Below are positions 8,138-17,260 of a DNA stretch of 61,021 nt, piece after piece. The translations under genes and the position numbers were made by a program. The notes under the pieces are model-generated. The model worked only from the letters and a program-made list of their open reading frames with translations, made no database searches and had not been told where the DNA came from. The first letter of the stretch is position 1. Each line of letters begins with the position of its first letter. Source of the DNA: Intrasporangium chromatireducens Q5-1 (GTDB lineage Bacteria > Actinomycetota > Actinomycetes > Actinomycetales > Dermatophilaceae); assembly GCF_000576575.1 (NCBI RefSeq), contig NZ_AWQS01000005.1, positions 1 to 61,021 of the forward strand, read 5' to 3'.

Positions 8138-8534
8138 CCCACCGACCCTACAGAACGGAAAGAACCCCGTCCGCCGGCGAGCAGACAGCCGGCACACGAC
8201 CCGGGTGATCAAGGCACGGACCTCGAGCAAGTTTCGGCGTTTCGGTCCTGAAGGCCAAGACCTTCACGGCATCCCCGGCAGTCCAGCTGTCAGGACAACC
8301 CATCAGTCAAGGGGCAGCAACACGTACCATCCAGCTGCCCGTCCTATCCGCCTGCGCAGCCGTCCCCCGCTGCCTCCCGACGATAGCCCTCGCCGGACAG
8401 CGCGCGCCGTTGGCCGACCCGTTCGCAGGTCCTGCCCGCCGGTCCGGGTGCAGGCACCACCGCCACTGGTAAGTCCATCAACGAGGGGCGACACTCGCCA
8501 AGTCGAGCGACAATCGGACGGACCCACAGAGATT
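8138..8534. other. Intergenic stretch, no supported gene
   Basis: Nearly 400 bases between the Ni/Co permease and the terminator of the CHAP gene. Short open frames exist on both strands, but none shows a conserved domain or a convincing ribosome site. No RNA gene was recognised. Confidence 0.5.
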
Positions 8535-8571
8535 GGGATGGCGCTCACGGTGCCCCGGCGAGCGCCATCCC
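8535..8571 (-). terminator. Terminator hairpin of the CHAP hydrolase gene
   Basis: GGGATGGCGCTC (8535-8546) and GAGCGCCATCCC (8560-8571) form a perfect 12-base-pair stem with a 13-base loop, 16 bases downstream of the stop of the minus-strand CHAP gene. It may also act on transcription from the plus strand. Confidence 0.75.
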
Positions 8572-8587
8572 CTCTTGTGCGGTTGGC

Positions 8588-9472
8588 TCAGGGAGCGTAG
8601 ATGTACTTCAACCCGCTGACGTGGGTGAGCGTGCGGGTGTTGTACTTGTACGGGCCGGCCAGGGCGTTCATCTCCACGATCGTCACCTGGTCGCCGTTGA
8701 CGGCGGTCACCCAGCCGAGGTGACCGGCGCTGGACGAGCCGTAGACGCCCGGCTGCAGGACCACGATGGACCGCACGCGCGGCACGCCGCTCACCGTGTA
8801 GCCGGCGCTGGCCGCGCGCGAGGCCCAGGTGAGGGCGTTGCCGGTCCAGCCGCCGGGATAGTAGCCCTCCGACTGGTACCACTTGTTGAGCGCGCCCCAG
8901 GTGCACTGACCAGCGGTGCCCCAGTTGTAGGACGAGCGCATGCCCGAGGACGCTACCGGGGTGACTGTGTTGGTGCTTGCCTTGGCCGAGTAGGTCGAGG
9001 TCGTGAGGCTCGAGCGGGTGGTCGAACGGGAGGCCTGGGCCTCGGCGCGGGACGCCGCGTCCTCAGCCCGCGCCTTTGCCTTCATGGCCGCCTCGGCCTT
9101 CGCCTTGGCAGCGGCCTCGGCGCGCTGCTCCTTGACGACGAGGTCCTCGATGACCTCCGGCTTGGCCTTTGCCTTGGGGGCGGCGAAGCCGATGGCGTCG
9201 AGGGCGTTCGTTGCCTCGACTGCGGGCGCCTTCGGACCGACGGCGCTCGGGACGATGGATGTCGCCTGCTCGACGGTCCCGCTATTCGGGTGGCTGACGG
9301 TCTCGGCATTGGCGGGGCCCGCAACGGTGGCGATCAGGCCGCCTGCAGCGGCGACGGTGGCAGCGGTCTTCATGACCGGCTCGGCGGAATCTTTGGCGAT
9401 GAGCCGGAGCTCGTGGAGGGGATTGTGGCGCCCGGGGGCACGGTGGCGCCCGACAGGTCGGTTCGTTGTCAC
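8588..9472 (-). CDS. Secreted CHAP-domain cell-wall hydrolase
   Basis: A 294-residue protein. A basic leader (RHRAPGRH) of about 35 residues precedes a hydrophobic signal segment (TAATVAAAGGLIATVAGPANA). An Ala/Lys/Glu-rich, probably coiled region (about residues 95-150) follows, then a C-terminal CHAP domain with GQCTWGALNKWY (catalytic Cys), GHLGWVTAV (catalytic His) and VEMNAL (polar third residue). CHAP enzymes are amidases or endopeptidases that cut peptidoglycan. The GTG start at 9472 is preceded by GAGG. A c-di-AMP riboswitch sits directly upstream, matching the known link between this second messenger and wall-remodelling genes in actinomycetes. It does not appear to belong to the metal functions around it. 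Confidence 0.87.
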   Translation of the reverse strand: MTTNRPVGRHRAPGRHNPLHELRLIAKDSAEPVMKTAATVAAAGGLIATVAGPANAETVSHPNSGTVEQATSIVPSAVGPKAPAVEATNALDAIGFAAPKAKAKPEVIEDLVVKEQRAEAAAKAKAEAAMKAKARAEDAASRAEAQASRSTTRSSLTTSTYSAKASTNTVTPVASSGMRSSYNWGTAGQCTWGALNKWYQSEGYYPGGWTGNALTWASRAASAGYTVSGVPRVRSIVVLQPGVYGSSSAGHLGWVTAVNGDQVTIVEMNALAGPYKYNTRTLTHVSGLKYIYAP

Positions 9473-9489
9473 GTGTACCTCGAGGGGGG

Positions 9490-9660
9490 CCGCCTGCGGA
9501 GTTAGCTGTCGGGTTCGGGCGGAGGTGCTGCCCGGCCCCCGCTGCGAGCGCGTCTGCTCATCGCGAGGCCTTCACCCCAAGGACGTCGGAACGACCGGGA
9601 GATGGGTCCCCCACTCCTGCCAGGAAGGGATATCAAGGGGCCTCGGGCAGCAGGCAGGAC
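9490..9660 (-). ncRNA. c-di-AMP riboswitch (ydaO-yuaA leader)
   Basis: On the minus strand the leader holds the hallmark core of the ydaO class: a GGGGTGAA element (complement of 9571-9578), then CCTCCGCCCGAACCCGACAG, of which the last part runs into CAGCTAACTC (complement of 9499-9510), and a closing CGCAGGC near 9492. An upstream GGCAGGAGTGGGGGA (complement of 9607-9621) fits the first stem. The end is about 20 bases from the GTG of the CHAP gene. Ligand binding generally turns such genes off. Outer boundaries are approximate. Confidence 0.88.
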
Positions 9661-10196
9661 TCGGCGGACCACCCTTGGCACCGGGTCGGGGGCGAACCGG
9701 CGGGCCTCACACTAACGGACGTTTCTACGGATGTCACGTTTGAGTAACGCGCCCTGCGGGTAGCGCGTGTCGGCCGTTGAGGTGATGATGGTCTAGGGGT
9801 GCCCGGACCCACCATGGTGAGTGTTCAAGGCTCACGGGAGCGAGTGGGCAAGAATGCCGGTGAGCAGGTCCTGGAGACTTGGAAGTGAGCGCACCCTGGA
9901 TCAATCCGAGCCGGAAGTCCTGACCACAGAGGTAGAAGTAGGAGCATTCACCTCGGTCCGCCTCCTAGAACGAGAACCAAGGCATCCCTGTTTGCGGCCT
10001 GCTTGCCCCTCAGGCGAAAACAAACCGATGCTTCTCGGCTTACCGAGCAGCTCGCCGACATCCACGCCCTGCAAGACGACGCCGACCGGCGCGGCTGGAC
10101 CGGCGAGGCGCGACGACACGAACGCGTCGCCGAAGCCCCCGCAAGGACACCTCGACTGGCTCCAGCCGCGCCGACCTCAAGCCGCTTCCGCTTGCC
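9661..10196. other. Promoter region of the riboswitch gene and unassigned DNA
   Basis: The first part must contain the minus-strand promoter of the riboswitch transcript, but no -10/-35 pair stands out. The rest (about 9750-10196) has open frames without recognisable similarity. Part of it may be a degraded upstream portion of the IS256-type transposase that becomes recognisable from about 10197. Confidence 0.4.
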
Positions 10197-10425
10197 CCGG
10201 CCAAGGCCGGTTAGCCAAACGCTTGAACCGAGAAATCAAACGACGAGCCGCCGTCTTCGGGATCTTCCCAACAGCGCGGCCATGATCCGCCTCGGCGGCG
10301 CCGTCCTCGGGGACGCCCACGACGAAGGGAAAGTCGCCGACCGCCGCTACCTGTCCGAAGCACCCATGGCGCTGCTGTACAAGACCAGCGATATCGACAC
10401 CGCCGCAATCACCAGCGGCTCGTGA
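10197..10425 (+). mobile_element. IS256 (mutator-type) transposase C-terminal remnant
   Basis: Two frames together give AKRLNREIKRRAAVFGIFP, then after a shift near 10265 RDLPNSAAMIRLGGAVLGDA and HDEGKVADRRYLSEAPMALL. This is the conserved end of IS256-family transposases (LN(K/R)EIKRR...VFPN...IRL.GA.L...HDEW...RRY(M/L)S). The catalytic part and the terminal inverted repeats were not found, so the element is dead. Confidence 0.7.
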
Positions 10426-10885
10426 GCACCGAGGATCCAACCTCAAAGCCCACCACGCCCCGGGGCGCTTTCCTGCTCGCCGGGCCGGGACCATCGACTG
10501 TGGTCTGACCACCCGACCGGGAACGGCGGCGACGTACTTACGCCAAGGTCCGCGACCGTCGCTTGCCGCCCACACCGCTCGAGCTAGGACAATAGCCGCC
10601 CACCATCAGTCGATAAGTCCGCAGCTACGCCGGCACCGGACGTCCAGCAGCCGCCGCCTAGGAGCTTGCAGAGGGCGACGGACAGGCGCCCGATAGGTCC
10701 TAATACCCCGGCAAGAACTAGGACAGAGGTAGCGTGCGAGGCTCGGAGCGCCTGCTGACGGTGGCCGGGCAGAACGTTCCGCCCGGGAGGTCATCCGCTC
10801 GATCGCTTCCAAGCTGCGGCGTCGGGATCCCTGACCTTGGGGGCGAATGGTCACGGACCCATACTGATTCCCGGTGCGATACCCG
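10426..10885. other. Intergenic stretch, no supported gene
   Basis: 460 bases between the IS256 remnant and the DUF305 gene. Frames are short and show no recognised domain; it may contain further unrecognised transposon debris. No clear terminator was found behind the DUF305 gene. Confidence 0.45.
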
Positions 10886-11518
10886 TCAGAAGAGGCTCTT
10901 CATGGTGGCGATCTCCTCGGTCTGGGCCTTGACGACGGCCTCTGCGAGGGTCCTGACCGCGGGGTCCTGGGTCGTGGCGAGAACCTGCTTGGCCATGGTG
11001 ATGGCGCCCTCGTGATGCGCTGTCATCATCCTGACCCACTGCTTGTCGAACGCGTCGCCGTCGGTGGCCTTGAGGGCGTCCATGTCCGCCTGCGTCATCA
11101 TTCCCTCACCAGACATCCCGTGACTGGTCCCTCCGGTCGGGGTAGGCGCACCCCACGCTCGGAGCCACTTGCCCATCGTCTGAACCTCTGGATCTTGACC
11201 GGCCTTGATCTGGGTCGCCAGCTGGCGTACCTGGGCAGAGGCGGTCGGCTTGCCGATCGCGATCTCGGCCATCTCGACGGCCTGCTGGTGGTGGGGGATC
11301 ATCATCTGCGCGAACATGATGTCACCGGAGCGGCCCACATCGGCCGGGGCCGTCCCGGCCGATCCCGGCGCCGTGGTGCCACTCGTCGACATGCCAGGCA
11401 TTCCGGCGGAGCCATGGTCCGTGCTCGGCGCTGAGCCGGATCCAGAGCAGGCGGTGAGGCCTACAGCCAGGGCCCCAGCTGCGACCACGGGTACGAATCG
11501 GCGGATGGGTGAACGCAT
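10886..11518 (-). CDS. DUF305 lipoprotein
   Basis: A 210-residue exported lipoprotein: signal peptide with lipobox GLTAC (Cys24), a Gly/Ser/Met-rich linker, then two DUF305 halves with MMIPHHQQAVEMAEIA near residue 75 and MMTAHHEGAITMAKQ near residue 168. The paired His and frequent Met residues suit extracytoplasmic copper binding, the context in which DUF305 proteins are usually found. AGGAG precedes the chosen ATG. A strong CopR-like direct repeat is centred about 138 bases upstream (11647-11666), and the decayed DUF305 copy at 48622 has the same box, so both descend from one regulated unit. Confidence 0.85.
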   Translation of the reverse strand: MRSPIRRFVPVVAAGALAVGLTACSGSGSAPSTDHGSAGMPGMSTSGTTAPGSAGTAPADVGRSGDIMFAQMMIPHHQQAVEMAEIAIGKPTASAQVRQLATQIKAGQDPEVQTMGKWLRAWGAPTPTGGTSHGMSGEGMMTQADMDALKATDGDAFDKQWVRMMTAHHEGAITMAKQVLATTQDPAVRTLAEAVVKAQTEEIATMKSLF

Positions 11519-11646
11519 CAACAACTCCTCGGCGAAGACAACAGAAGACCGGGCACCTGGCGGTCCCGGTCGGTCACCTGCGGCCTGATTGACAGGCAAC
11601 AACGACCAGCGTCGACGACCTCGACTGGCGAACGATCAGGTTTCCA

Positions 11647-11666
11647 TGAAGGTTTGATGAAGAAGC
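11647..11666 (+). promoter_or_regulatory. CopR-like direct-repeat box, site 2
   Basis: TGAAGGTTT-GA-TGAAGAAGC, 11-base period. It lies between the minus-strand DUF305 gene (start 11518) and the plus-strand ABC exporter (start 11838). By the strand rule seen at the other sites it serves the DUF305 gene. The core is identical to site 12 at 49442, in front of the other DUF305 copy. Confidence 0.75.
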
Positions 11667-11837
11667 GAACCGTCGTGCCGACGACTCTCGCCTCTGGCGG
11701 CGGCGGCCCTGCAGGGTGCACTTGCACGCCTTCCGATTCCGCATGACGGGAACAACACGGAACCGTCATACGAAGGCCGGGATCCCTCCACATACCGGAT
11801 GCATCCTCAAAGGCGAGGCACGAGGCAGGCGAGGGAC

Positions 11838-12974
11838 ATGAGCGTCCGTGAACGGCGGTCAACGGTAAAGGTGCCGGTGACGCGTCGGCTGTTGGCGCAA
11901 CGTCCAGTGCGGACCGCGGCCGGCGCGCTGGGCATCGGCCTGGCCCTGATGCTGATGCTGCTGCTGAGTGGGTTATGGGAGGGAGTGCAGCAGCGCATCA
12001 CGGCGTATGAGGACCACTTGGGCGCCGACCTGGTCGTCGTGCCGTCCGGGACCGAGAACCTGTTCGCCGACCCGGGATCCGTGCCAGCCCAGGCGATCGC
12101 CGCGGTGCGCCGAACGCGTGGCGTGGCCGCCGCCGACCCGATCCGCACCCTGTACCTGATCTTGGACCTGTCCCACGGCAAGGCCGCCGTTGCCGCCGTC
12201 GCGAGCGTCCCCGGGGGCCGGGGCGGCCCGTGGCGGATGGAGACAGGCCGCCAGCCGCGCACGACCGACGAGGTTGCCGTCGACGCCAGCTTCGCCGACG
12301 AGCACGGCGTGGTGGTCGGGGACCAGCTGCCGGTCCTCGGGCATCGGATGCGGGTCGTCGGCCTCACGGCCGACAGCGCGGTGTTCATGACGCCGCTGCT
12401 GTTCACCACCGAGGCAGCGATGTCCCAGATGCTGCGAGCCCCGGGCTCGACGGGTGCGCTCTTGCTGACGCTCTCGCCGGGGGCGGGCCCCGATCGGATC
12501 TCGGCGACGCTCCGGGCACGGGGCCTCACGGTGCGCACCCCTGCCCAGCTGCACACAGCCGCCCTTGACCTCGCTACCCGGATATACGGCTCTCCGGTGC
12601 GGCTCATGGTCGCCGTCGCGTTCGCCGCAGGGACCCTGATCGTCGCGCTGGTCGCCCACACCCGAGTGTCGGAGCAGCAGCGCGACCTCGGTGTCCTGAA
12701 GGCGCTCGGCGCGACCCCAGGGAGGCTGCGCCGCATCGCGCTTGGCGAGACGGCGTCGCTGACGCTGGGTGGCGCCGGCGCCGCCCTGCTGCTCCTGGAG
12801 GTTGCCCGCCGCGTGCTCGCCTGGTCGTTCCCATCCTTCCCCGTCGTGGTAACCCCGCGGACCTTGGTCATCGCCGGAGCGGCTGCGGCGGCGATGGCGC
12901 TGCTCGCCGCCTGGCTGCCCGCGCGGCGCCTCGCCCGGCTTGACCCGGCCACAGCGTTCCGGAGCCGGCGATGA
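11838..12974 (+). CDS. MacB/FtsX-type ABC transporter permease 1
   Basis: A 378-residue permease of the MacB/LolC/FtsX type: one N-terminal helix (about residues 25-47), a long extracytoplasmic domain (about 50-255) and three C-terminal helices beginning RLMVAVAFAAGTLIVALVAH. The GVLKALGATPGRLRRI segment is the conserved cytoplasmic coupling region of the family. The start at 11838 has GAGGG close upstream. It overlaps the second permease gene by four bases. Together with 12971 and 14110 it forms a complete exporter. These exporters do mechanical work on extracytoplasmic substrates (peptides, lipoproteins, wall enzymes); the substrate here is unknown. Confidence 0.82.
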   Translation: MSVRERRSTVKVPVTRRLLAQRPVRTAAGALGIGLALMLMLLLSGLWEGVQQRITAYEDHLGADLVVVPSGTENLFADPGSVPAQAIAAVRRTRGVAAADPIRTLYLILDLSHGKAAVAAVASVPGGRGGPWRMETGRQPRTTDEVAVDASFADEHGVVVGDQLPVLGHRMRVVGLTADSAVFMTPLLFTTEAAMSQMLRAPGSTGALLLTLSPGAGPDRISATLRARGLTVRTPAQLHTAALDLATRIYGSPVRLMVAVAFAAGTLIVALVAHTRVSEQQRDLGVLKALGATPGRLRRIALGETASLTLGGAGAALLLLEVARRVLAWSFPSFPVVVTPRTLVIAGAAAAAMALLAAWLPARRLARLDPATAFRSRR

Positions 12975-14113
12975 CCCGCATCGCCGCACGCCCACCTCTC
13001 CTGGACTCCGTCCCGCTCGGTCGCCGCCTCCTGTTCACCGAGCCCCGCCGGGCGACCCTGACGGTCCTCGGTGTCGCAGCCGCCCTGCTGCTCGTGCTTC
13101 TCCTGCAGGGCATCTTCGCGGGCGCCATCGAACGGGTCACCTACTACATCCGCACGTCCCCGGCCGACGTGTTCGTCTCCCAGCTCGGCGTGGAGACGAT
13201 GCACATGAGTGCGTCCGCTTTGCCGCCGGACACCGTGGACCGCGTCCGGGCGGTGCCGGGGGCGGCCTGGGCCTCGGCCATCGGGTACGCCCCCGGTGCG
13301 GTCTCCGGCCCGCGGGGCCGACAGCTCAGCTACGTCATCGGCTACGACCCGACGACCAGCCGCGGCGGGCCCGCCAGCCTGGTGGCCGGGCGCGCGCCCC
13401 GGCCCGGCGAGGTCGTGGTGGACGACGCTGCCGCAGACTCGCTCGGCCTTCGGATCGGTGGCGCCGTCGCCGTGCTGGGGGTCCCCCTTCGGGTGTCCGG
13501 GCTAAGCAGCGGCGGAACCAGCATCACCAACACGACCGTGTTCGTTGGGTCCGATGACCTGGCCCGCCTGCGCGGCGTCGCGTCGGTCTCGTACATCCTG
13601 GTGCGGGCGGGCGGCATCACGGCTGCGGACCTGGCGGCGCGGGTTCGGGCCGCGGTACCCGGCGTGACCGTGCAGACGAGGGAGCAGTTCGCCGACTCCG
13701 AGGCCCGCGTGGTCACGGACATGAGCGCGAACCTGCTGCGGCTGATGTCGGTGATCGGACTGCTCATCGCGCTGGCCGTGATCGCGCTTGGCCTGATGAC
13801 CGCCACCCTGAGCCGACTGCATGACTACGCGATCCTCAAGGCCCTTGGAGCCAGCACTGCCCGGCTTGCCGCCTCGGTGGCGGTGCAGGTCGTGTGGACG
13901 GTCGCCTTGGCCTCAGTCGTTGCCGCAGCCGTCGGCACAGTCCTGGCCTGGGTGCTCCCACTGGCCGCGACGACCATCCAGGTGCGCATCACTGCCGCTT
14001 CGATGGGTCAGCTTGCCGGCTGGGCCATCGCTATCGGCTTGCTCGCAGCGCTGTGGCCGTTGCGACGAATCGCCACCCTCGACACCATCACTGCCTTCCG
14101 GGAGTCCCGATGA
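12971..14113 (+). CDS. MacB/FtsX-type ABC transporter permease 2
   Basis: A 380-residue paralogue of the preceding permease with the same layout: an N-terminal helix (RATLTVLGVAAALLLVLLLQ), an extracytoplasmic domain of about 200 residues and three C-terminal helices with the YAILKALGASTARL coupling motif. ATGA overlaps link it to both neighbours. Two different permeases imply a heterodimeric transmembrane part, as in LolCE-type exporters. Confidence 0.83.
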   Translation: MTRIAARPPLLDSVPLGRRLLFTEPRRATLTVLGVAAALLLVLLLQGIFAGAIERVTYYIRTSPADVFVSQLGVETMHMSASALPPDTVDRVRAVPGAAWASAIGYAPGAVSGPRGRQLSYVIGYDPTTSRGGPASLVAGRAPRPGEVVVDDAAADSLGLRIGGAVAVLGVPLRVSGLSSGGTSITNTTVFVGSDDLARLRGVASVSYILVRAGGITAADLAARVRAAVPGVTVQTREQFADSEARVVTDMSANLLRLMSVIGLLIALAVIALGLMTATLSRLHDYAILKALGASTARLAASVAVQVVWTVALASVVAAAVGTVLAWVLPLAATTIQVRITAASMGQLAGWAIAIGLLAALWPLRRIATLDTITAFRESR

Positions 14114-15036
14114 ACGCCCCAAACGACGTACCCCGGCACGAACGAGCCGCACCCGCACCCAGCGCCGTCACGGTCCGTGGCCTGACCAAGGCCTATGGCC
14201 GCGGCGCCACCGAAGTGGTGGCGGTCCGCGACGTCGACCTGACCATCGTCAGCGGCGAGGTGGTGCTGGTGATGGGCCCCAGCGGGTCCGGCAAGACGAC
14301 CCTGCTGCTCATGCTCGGGGCGCTGCTGCGCCCCACGAGCGGCTCGATCGTCGTCACCGGGCGAGATGGCACCCGGGTGGACGTGGCGGCCGAACCGGAG
14401 AAGGCGCTCCCCGCGCTGCGGACCCGCAGTTTCGGCTTCATCTTCCAGGACTACGCCCTGCTCGATGCCCTGACCGCCGCGGAGAACATCGCCGTGGCCG
14501 CCAACCTGGCCGGCACGAAGGGCGCCGCCGCGAGGCAGCGGGCGCTCACCCTGCTCGAGCGAGTCGGCCTGGCGCACCGCGCGGCGGCGAGGCCCACGGA
14601 GCTGTCCGGGGGAGAGCAGCAGCGGGTTGCTGTCGCGCGCGCCCTGGCCAACGACCCGCCGGTACTGCTCGCGGACGAGCCGACGGCCAATCTCGACGCG
14701 TCCCGAGGGCGGGACCTCGCCAGGCTCCTGCGCCGGCTCGCTGACGAGGACGAGCGGTGCATCGTAATCGTCAGCCACGACGATCGGCTTCGTGAGGTTG
14801 CCGACCGGGTCCTGTGGCTCGAGGACGGCAGGTTCAAGACCGTCACTGACCTGTTCATCGACCCGGTCTGCCAGATGCCGGTCGCAGCGACGGGTCCCGC
14901 CTTCGAGTGGGCGGGCCGATCCCTGCGGTTCTGCTCCGCCGGTTGCCGCAGCGAGTTCATCAACGACCCCGGCCGGTTCAGGATCACCACAGGCGGTCAA
15001 CCCGGCGCGGAGATCACAGGCGGCGCTGGGCTTTGA
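14110..15036 (+). CDS. ABC transporter ATPase with C-terminal YHS metal-binding domain
   Basis: A 308-residue ATPase of the MacB/LolD class: Walker [10 protein letters not shown] (about residue 57), Q-loop FQDYALLD, signature LSGGEQQR, Walker B VLLADEP and switch His in VSHDD. It does not end there. From about residue 254 it continues [12 protein letters not shown] and [17 protein letters not shown], a YHS/TRASH-like domain with the Cys-x3-Cys pair and DPVC motif known from copper ATPases and mercury proteins. The ATPase-YHS fusion suggests that the exporter is tuned by, or supplied with, metal in the cytoplasm. It is translationally coupled to permease 2. Confidence 0.85.
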   Translation: MNAPNDVPRHERAAPAPSAVTVRGLTKAYGRGATEVVAVRDVDLTIVSGEVVLVMGPSGSGKTTLLLMLGALLRPTSGSIVVTGRDGTRVDVAAEPEKALPALRTRSFGFIFQDYALLDALTAAENIAVAANLAGTKGAAARQRALTLLERVGLAHRAAARPTELSGGEQQRVAVARALANDPPVLLADEPTANLDASRGRDLARLLRRLADEDERCIVIVSHDDRLREVADRVLWLEDGRFKTVTDLFIDPVCQMPVAATGPAFEWAGRSLRFCSAGCRSEFINDPGRFRITTGGQPGAEITGGAGL

Positions 15037-15149
15037 CGTTCAACCTCCACCTTGTGCTGGTGCGCTCGGGTCTTGTTGGACGACGCGTTCATCGAGCCGG
15101 CGGCCCCCAGGCTTCATCAAAATTCGACGAGAGGTTCATCTACTGGCTG

Positions 15150-15960
15150 GGATGGGCCGGCGCGAGGGGCCTCTAGCGGGTACTGCCCGGAGAGGCTGGT
15201 CAATCGGCGGAGGGAGGCCTCGTTCCACAGCCGGAGTGGGGTCGTGGTGACCGGAGGCCTGAAGCCCGGCCGGCAGCGCGGCTCGGCGCTGGGCCTCGTT
15301 CGTGTACTGGCGGGCGTAGGCCCACCCGACGGCCAGGGTGCGGCGGAGGCGTTCGATCTGGCCGGCGAACGCGGCCGGTACGGCCGGCCCCGCTTGGCGA
15401 GGATGCGGATTTGGGTGCAGGTGTTCTGCGACGGCTTCGAGCGGTAGGCCGGCGATCCGTTGCCGGGCTTGACCCGTCCGACGGTGCCGCCGCGCTGGTT
15501 GACCCGGTGACCGCCCCGGCGCAGGACGTCCAGAGCGACGGCGGCGGCTTCGTCGTCGTGGACCTCGGCGTAGCCGACACAGGAGTGGTGGTCCATGGCG
15601 TGTGGAGGAACGCATGTCCCAGCTGGGTTGCGGTGGGCGCTCTTGGCGTTGCCCGGGGGCGCGGCGCGGTTCTTGTCTCCTTGCTGGCGCCGGACGTAGC
15701 GGCGCCCGCCGTCGGGGTGTTCCCGAACTTCTCGACGCCCCCATGGATCATCGAGCCGGGGCGGGCTCCTCGTAGCGGTCGGCCGGCTCGCCGGTGGGCC
15801 GGCCGACGTGGGCCCGCCCGTCGAGCCGGCCCGCACGAGGATGCGGTGTGCGGTCGGGGTGCGGTCCCGCGGCGCGCGGCCGGCTGTACCGGGTCCCTCC
15901 CGCAGCCGCAGCCTGATCAGCCGCTCGGGCAGCACTGGGGATGTCTTGGAAGGCATCCTG
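15150..15960 (-). mobile_element. IS481-family transposase, degenerate and N-terminally truncated
   Basis: Read across frames on the minus strand the segment gives LPERLIRLRLREGPG, TPTAHRILVRAG, RRYVRRQQGDKNRAAPPGNA, MDHHSCVGYAEVHDDEAAAV, AYRS, GWAYARQYTNEAQRRAALPA and LTSLSGQY. In order, these are the conserved blocks of IS481 transposases (HTH linker, the D-D-H-S-R-x-x-Y block, end of the catalytic domain, C-terminal LTSL). Several frameshifts break it and the first helix-turn-helix is missing. It abuts the 3' end of the broken AAA gene. No inverted repeats were identified. Confidence 0.75.
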
Positions 15961-15968
15961 TACGGGCA

Positions 15969-16609
15969 CTATCCACGATCCGGTGGATGAGCGCGGGGGA
16001 GATGGCCTGCGCAGCAGTCGGGCAGCTCACCCTTGAGGATCTGCAACGCGGTGGCCGCCTTGTCCATGAAGTCAATGGACGAGGGCACGACAAACCTCCG
16101 GGGATGGTCCTTCCACGCGTGCAGTAGGCGTTCGTCGATGTCGGCTGCATCGGCTGCGGACTCGGTGCGCACCGGGTTGGCCTGGTTGTAGCCCTCTGAA
16201 CTTGCGGGCGTTCGCAGGTGGATGACGGTGTCGTAGCGCCCGGACTCCGCTGAGGGTGTGGTGGCGAAGGATGCCCAGAACTCGGCCTCCGTACCGGGCC
16301 AGTACGCCAACCCGTCGACAGTGCCCCGATCGCAAAGGACGACTGCGGCTCGGTGCGTGTCCGCCACGCTTCCAGCTCGCGCTGGACGTGATAGATCGCC
16401 CGCTGTGCCGCGCGTCGGCCGCCCGCCGCGTCCTCCCGCGGGAAGCCACCACCGAAGATGATGCTGGCCGCTTCGGGCAGGACCTTCACGTGCTGGCACA
16501 GGGACCGTCTGACCAACTCGAGCACCGGGGTCTTACCAGCGCCGGGTCCGCCGGTGAGCACGACTCGTCGAGATTCGTGCCCCTTCGAGCATGCGCATTG
16601 CAGTGTCAC
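15969..16609 (-). pseudogene. AAA-type P-loop ATPase, frameshifted
   Basis: The 5' part (GTG at 16607-16609) gives a P-loop, VVLTGGPGAGKTPVLE, then EAASIIFGGGFPRE. Near 16345-16360 the frame changes by one base, and the same protein resumes as AAVVLCDRGTVDGLAYWPG (Walker B-like LCDRG), followed by DTVIHLRTPASSEGYN and RRFVVPSSIDFMDKAATAL to TAG at 15969. Both halves align as one AAA_28-type kinase/ATPase of about 210 residues. The start overlaps the stop of the upstream unknown gene (GTGA), so the two were made together. A single-base indel could be decay or sequence error. Confidence 0.7.
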
Positions 16610-17253
16610 GGCATCTGCTCCTTGCCGATGCCCGCGCTGGCCAGGTGGATGTTCCACTTCTGGATGAGGGCGAGTACGGCGAAAGCGGCGTCGCGCAGTT
16701 GCGCGTGCGCCAGCACGTCCCAGTTCTCGTGCAGGTACGCCTGGCGAAACCGGACGACGTGTCCGATGGAGACGATCCTCCACGGTCCTGACCGGTGGCG
16801 GCCGTAACTGTTGCCGAAGGCGACGACCCTGATCACGTGACCGGCCTCGGTGGGGACCTGCCCGCGGCCGACAAGTTGGCGCGCTATGTCCCGCGCGTGC
16901 GCGGCAGGGCAGCACCCGAAACGGGTCAGGGCGACCTCGAGCACGACCGGGTCTCGACGGGCCGGGTCGACCCGGGCCCGACCTTCCTTGACCTCGTCGA
17001 CGAGCACGTCCGGCTGGCCCGGGCCGCAGCCAAGGGCGGGGTCGACGGTGCGCGCCGAGTCCCGGAGGGGTCGGCGGTGGCCCCCGTGGCTGATGAGGTC
17101 GTGGCCCGCCCCCGCGAAACGGTAGCCGACGATGTCCAGATGGATGACGGTGCGGCTTCCGCGCCCTCGGCACGCCTCCAGCACCGGGTACTCGGCCACC
17201 TTAAAGTGGCCGTTGACGTGCAGGTACGCATGCACGGGCTGCACCGGGTCCAT
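16606..17253 (-). CDS. Conserved hypothetical protein with EVK motif, partner of the AAA ATPase
   Basis: A 215-residue protein that I do not recognise by name. The N-terminal third (AEYPVLEACRGRGSRTVIHL) and the motif QPDVLVDEVKEGRARV (about residues 78-93) resemble the E...D-x-EVK arrangement of the PD-(D/E)xK nuclease fold. A conserved-looking segment DPVVLEVALTRFGCC and an aromatic C-terminal half follow. GAGG stands seven bases before the ATG, and the stop overlaps the start of the ATPase. It lies eight bases behind an EamA transporter. A nuclease role is a guess from motif shape only. Confidence 0.6.
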   Translation of the reverse strand: MDPVQPVHAYLHVNGHFKVAEYPVLEACRGRGSRTVIHLDIVGYRFAGAGHDLISHGGHRRPLRDSARTVDPALGCGPGQPDVLVDEVKEGRARVDPARRDPVVLEVALTRFGCCPAAHARDIARQLVGRGQVPTEAGHVIRVVAFGNSYGRHRSGPWRIVSIGHVVRFRQAYLHENWDVLAHAQLRDAAFAVLALIQKWNIHLASAGIGKEQMP

Positions 17254-17260
17254 GGGTGCC

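Noticed and set aside
10700-10720. Second CsoR-like operator (AATACCCCGG)
   Set aside because: Only one half of the palindrome is present, with no matching GGGGTA arm and no metal gene reading away from it at a suitable distance.
11807-13204. 465-codon minus-strand frame over the ABC permease genes
   Set aside because: Shadow of two permeases with conserved FtsX motifs; low-complexity Arg/Ser/Ala content.
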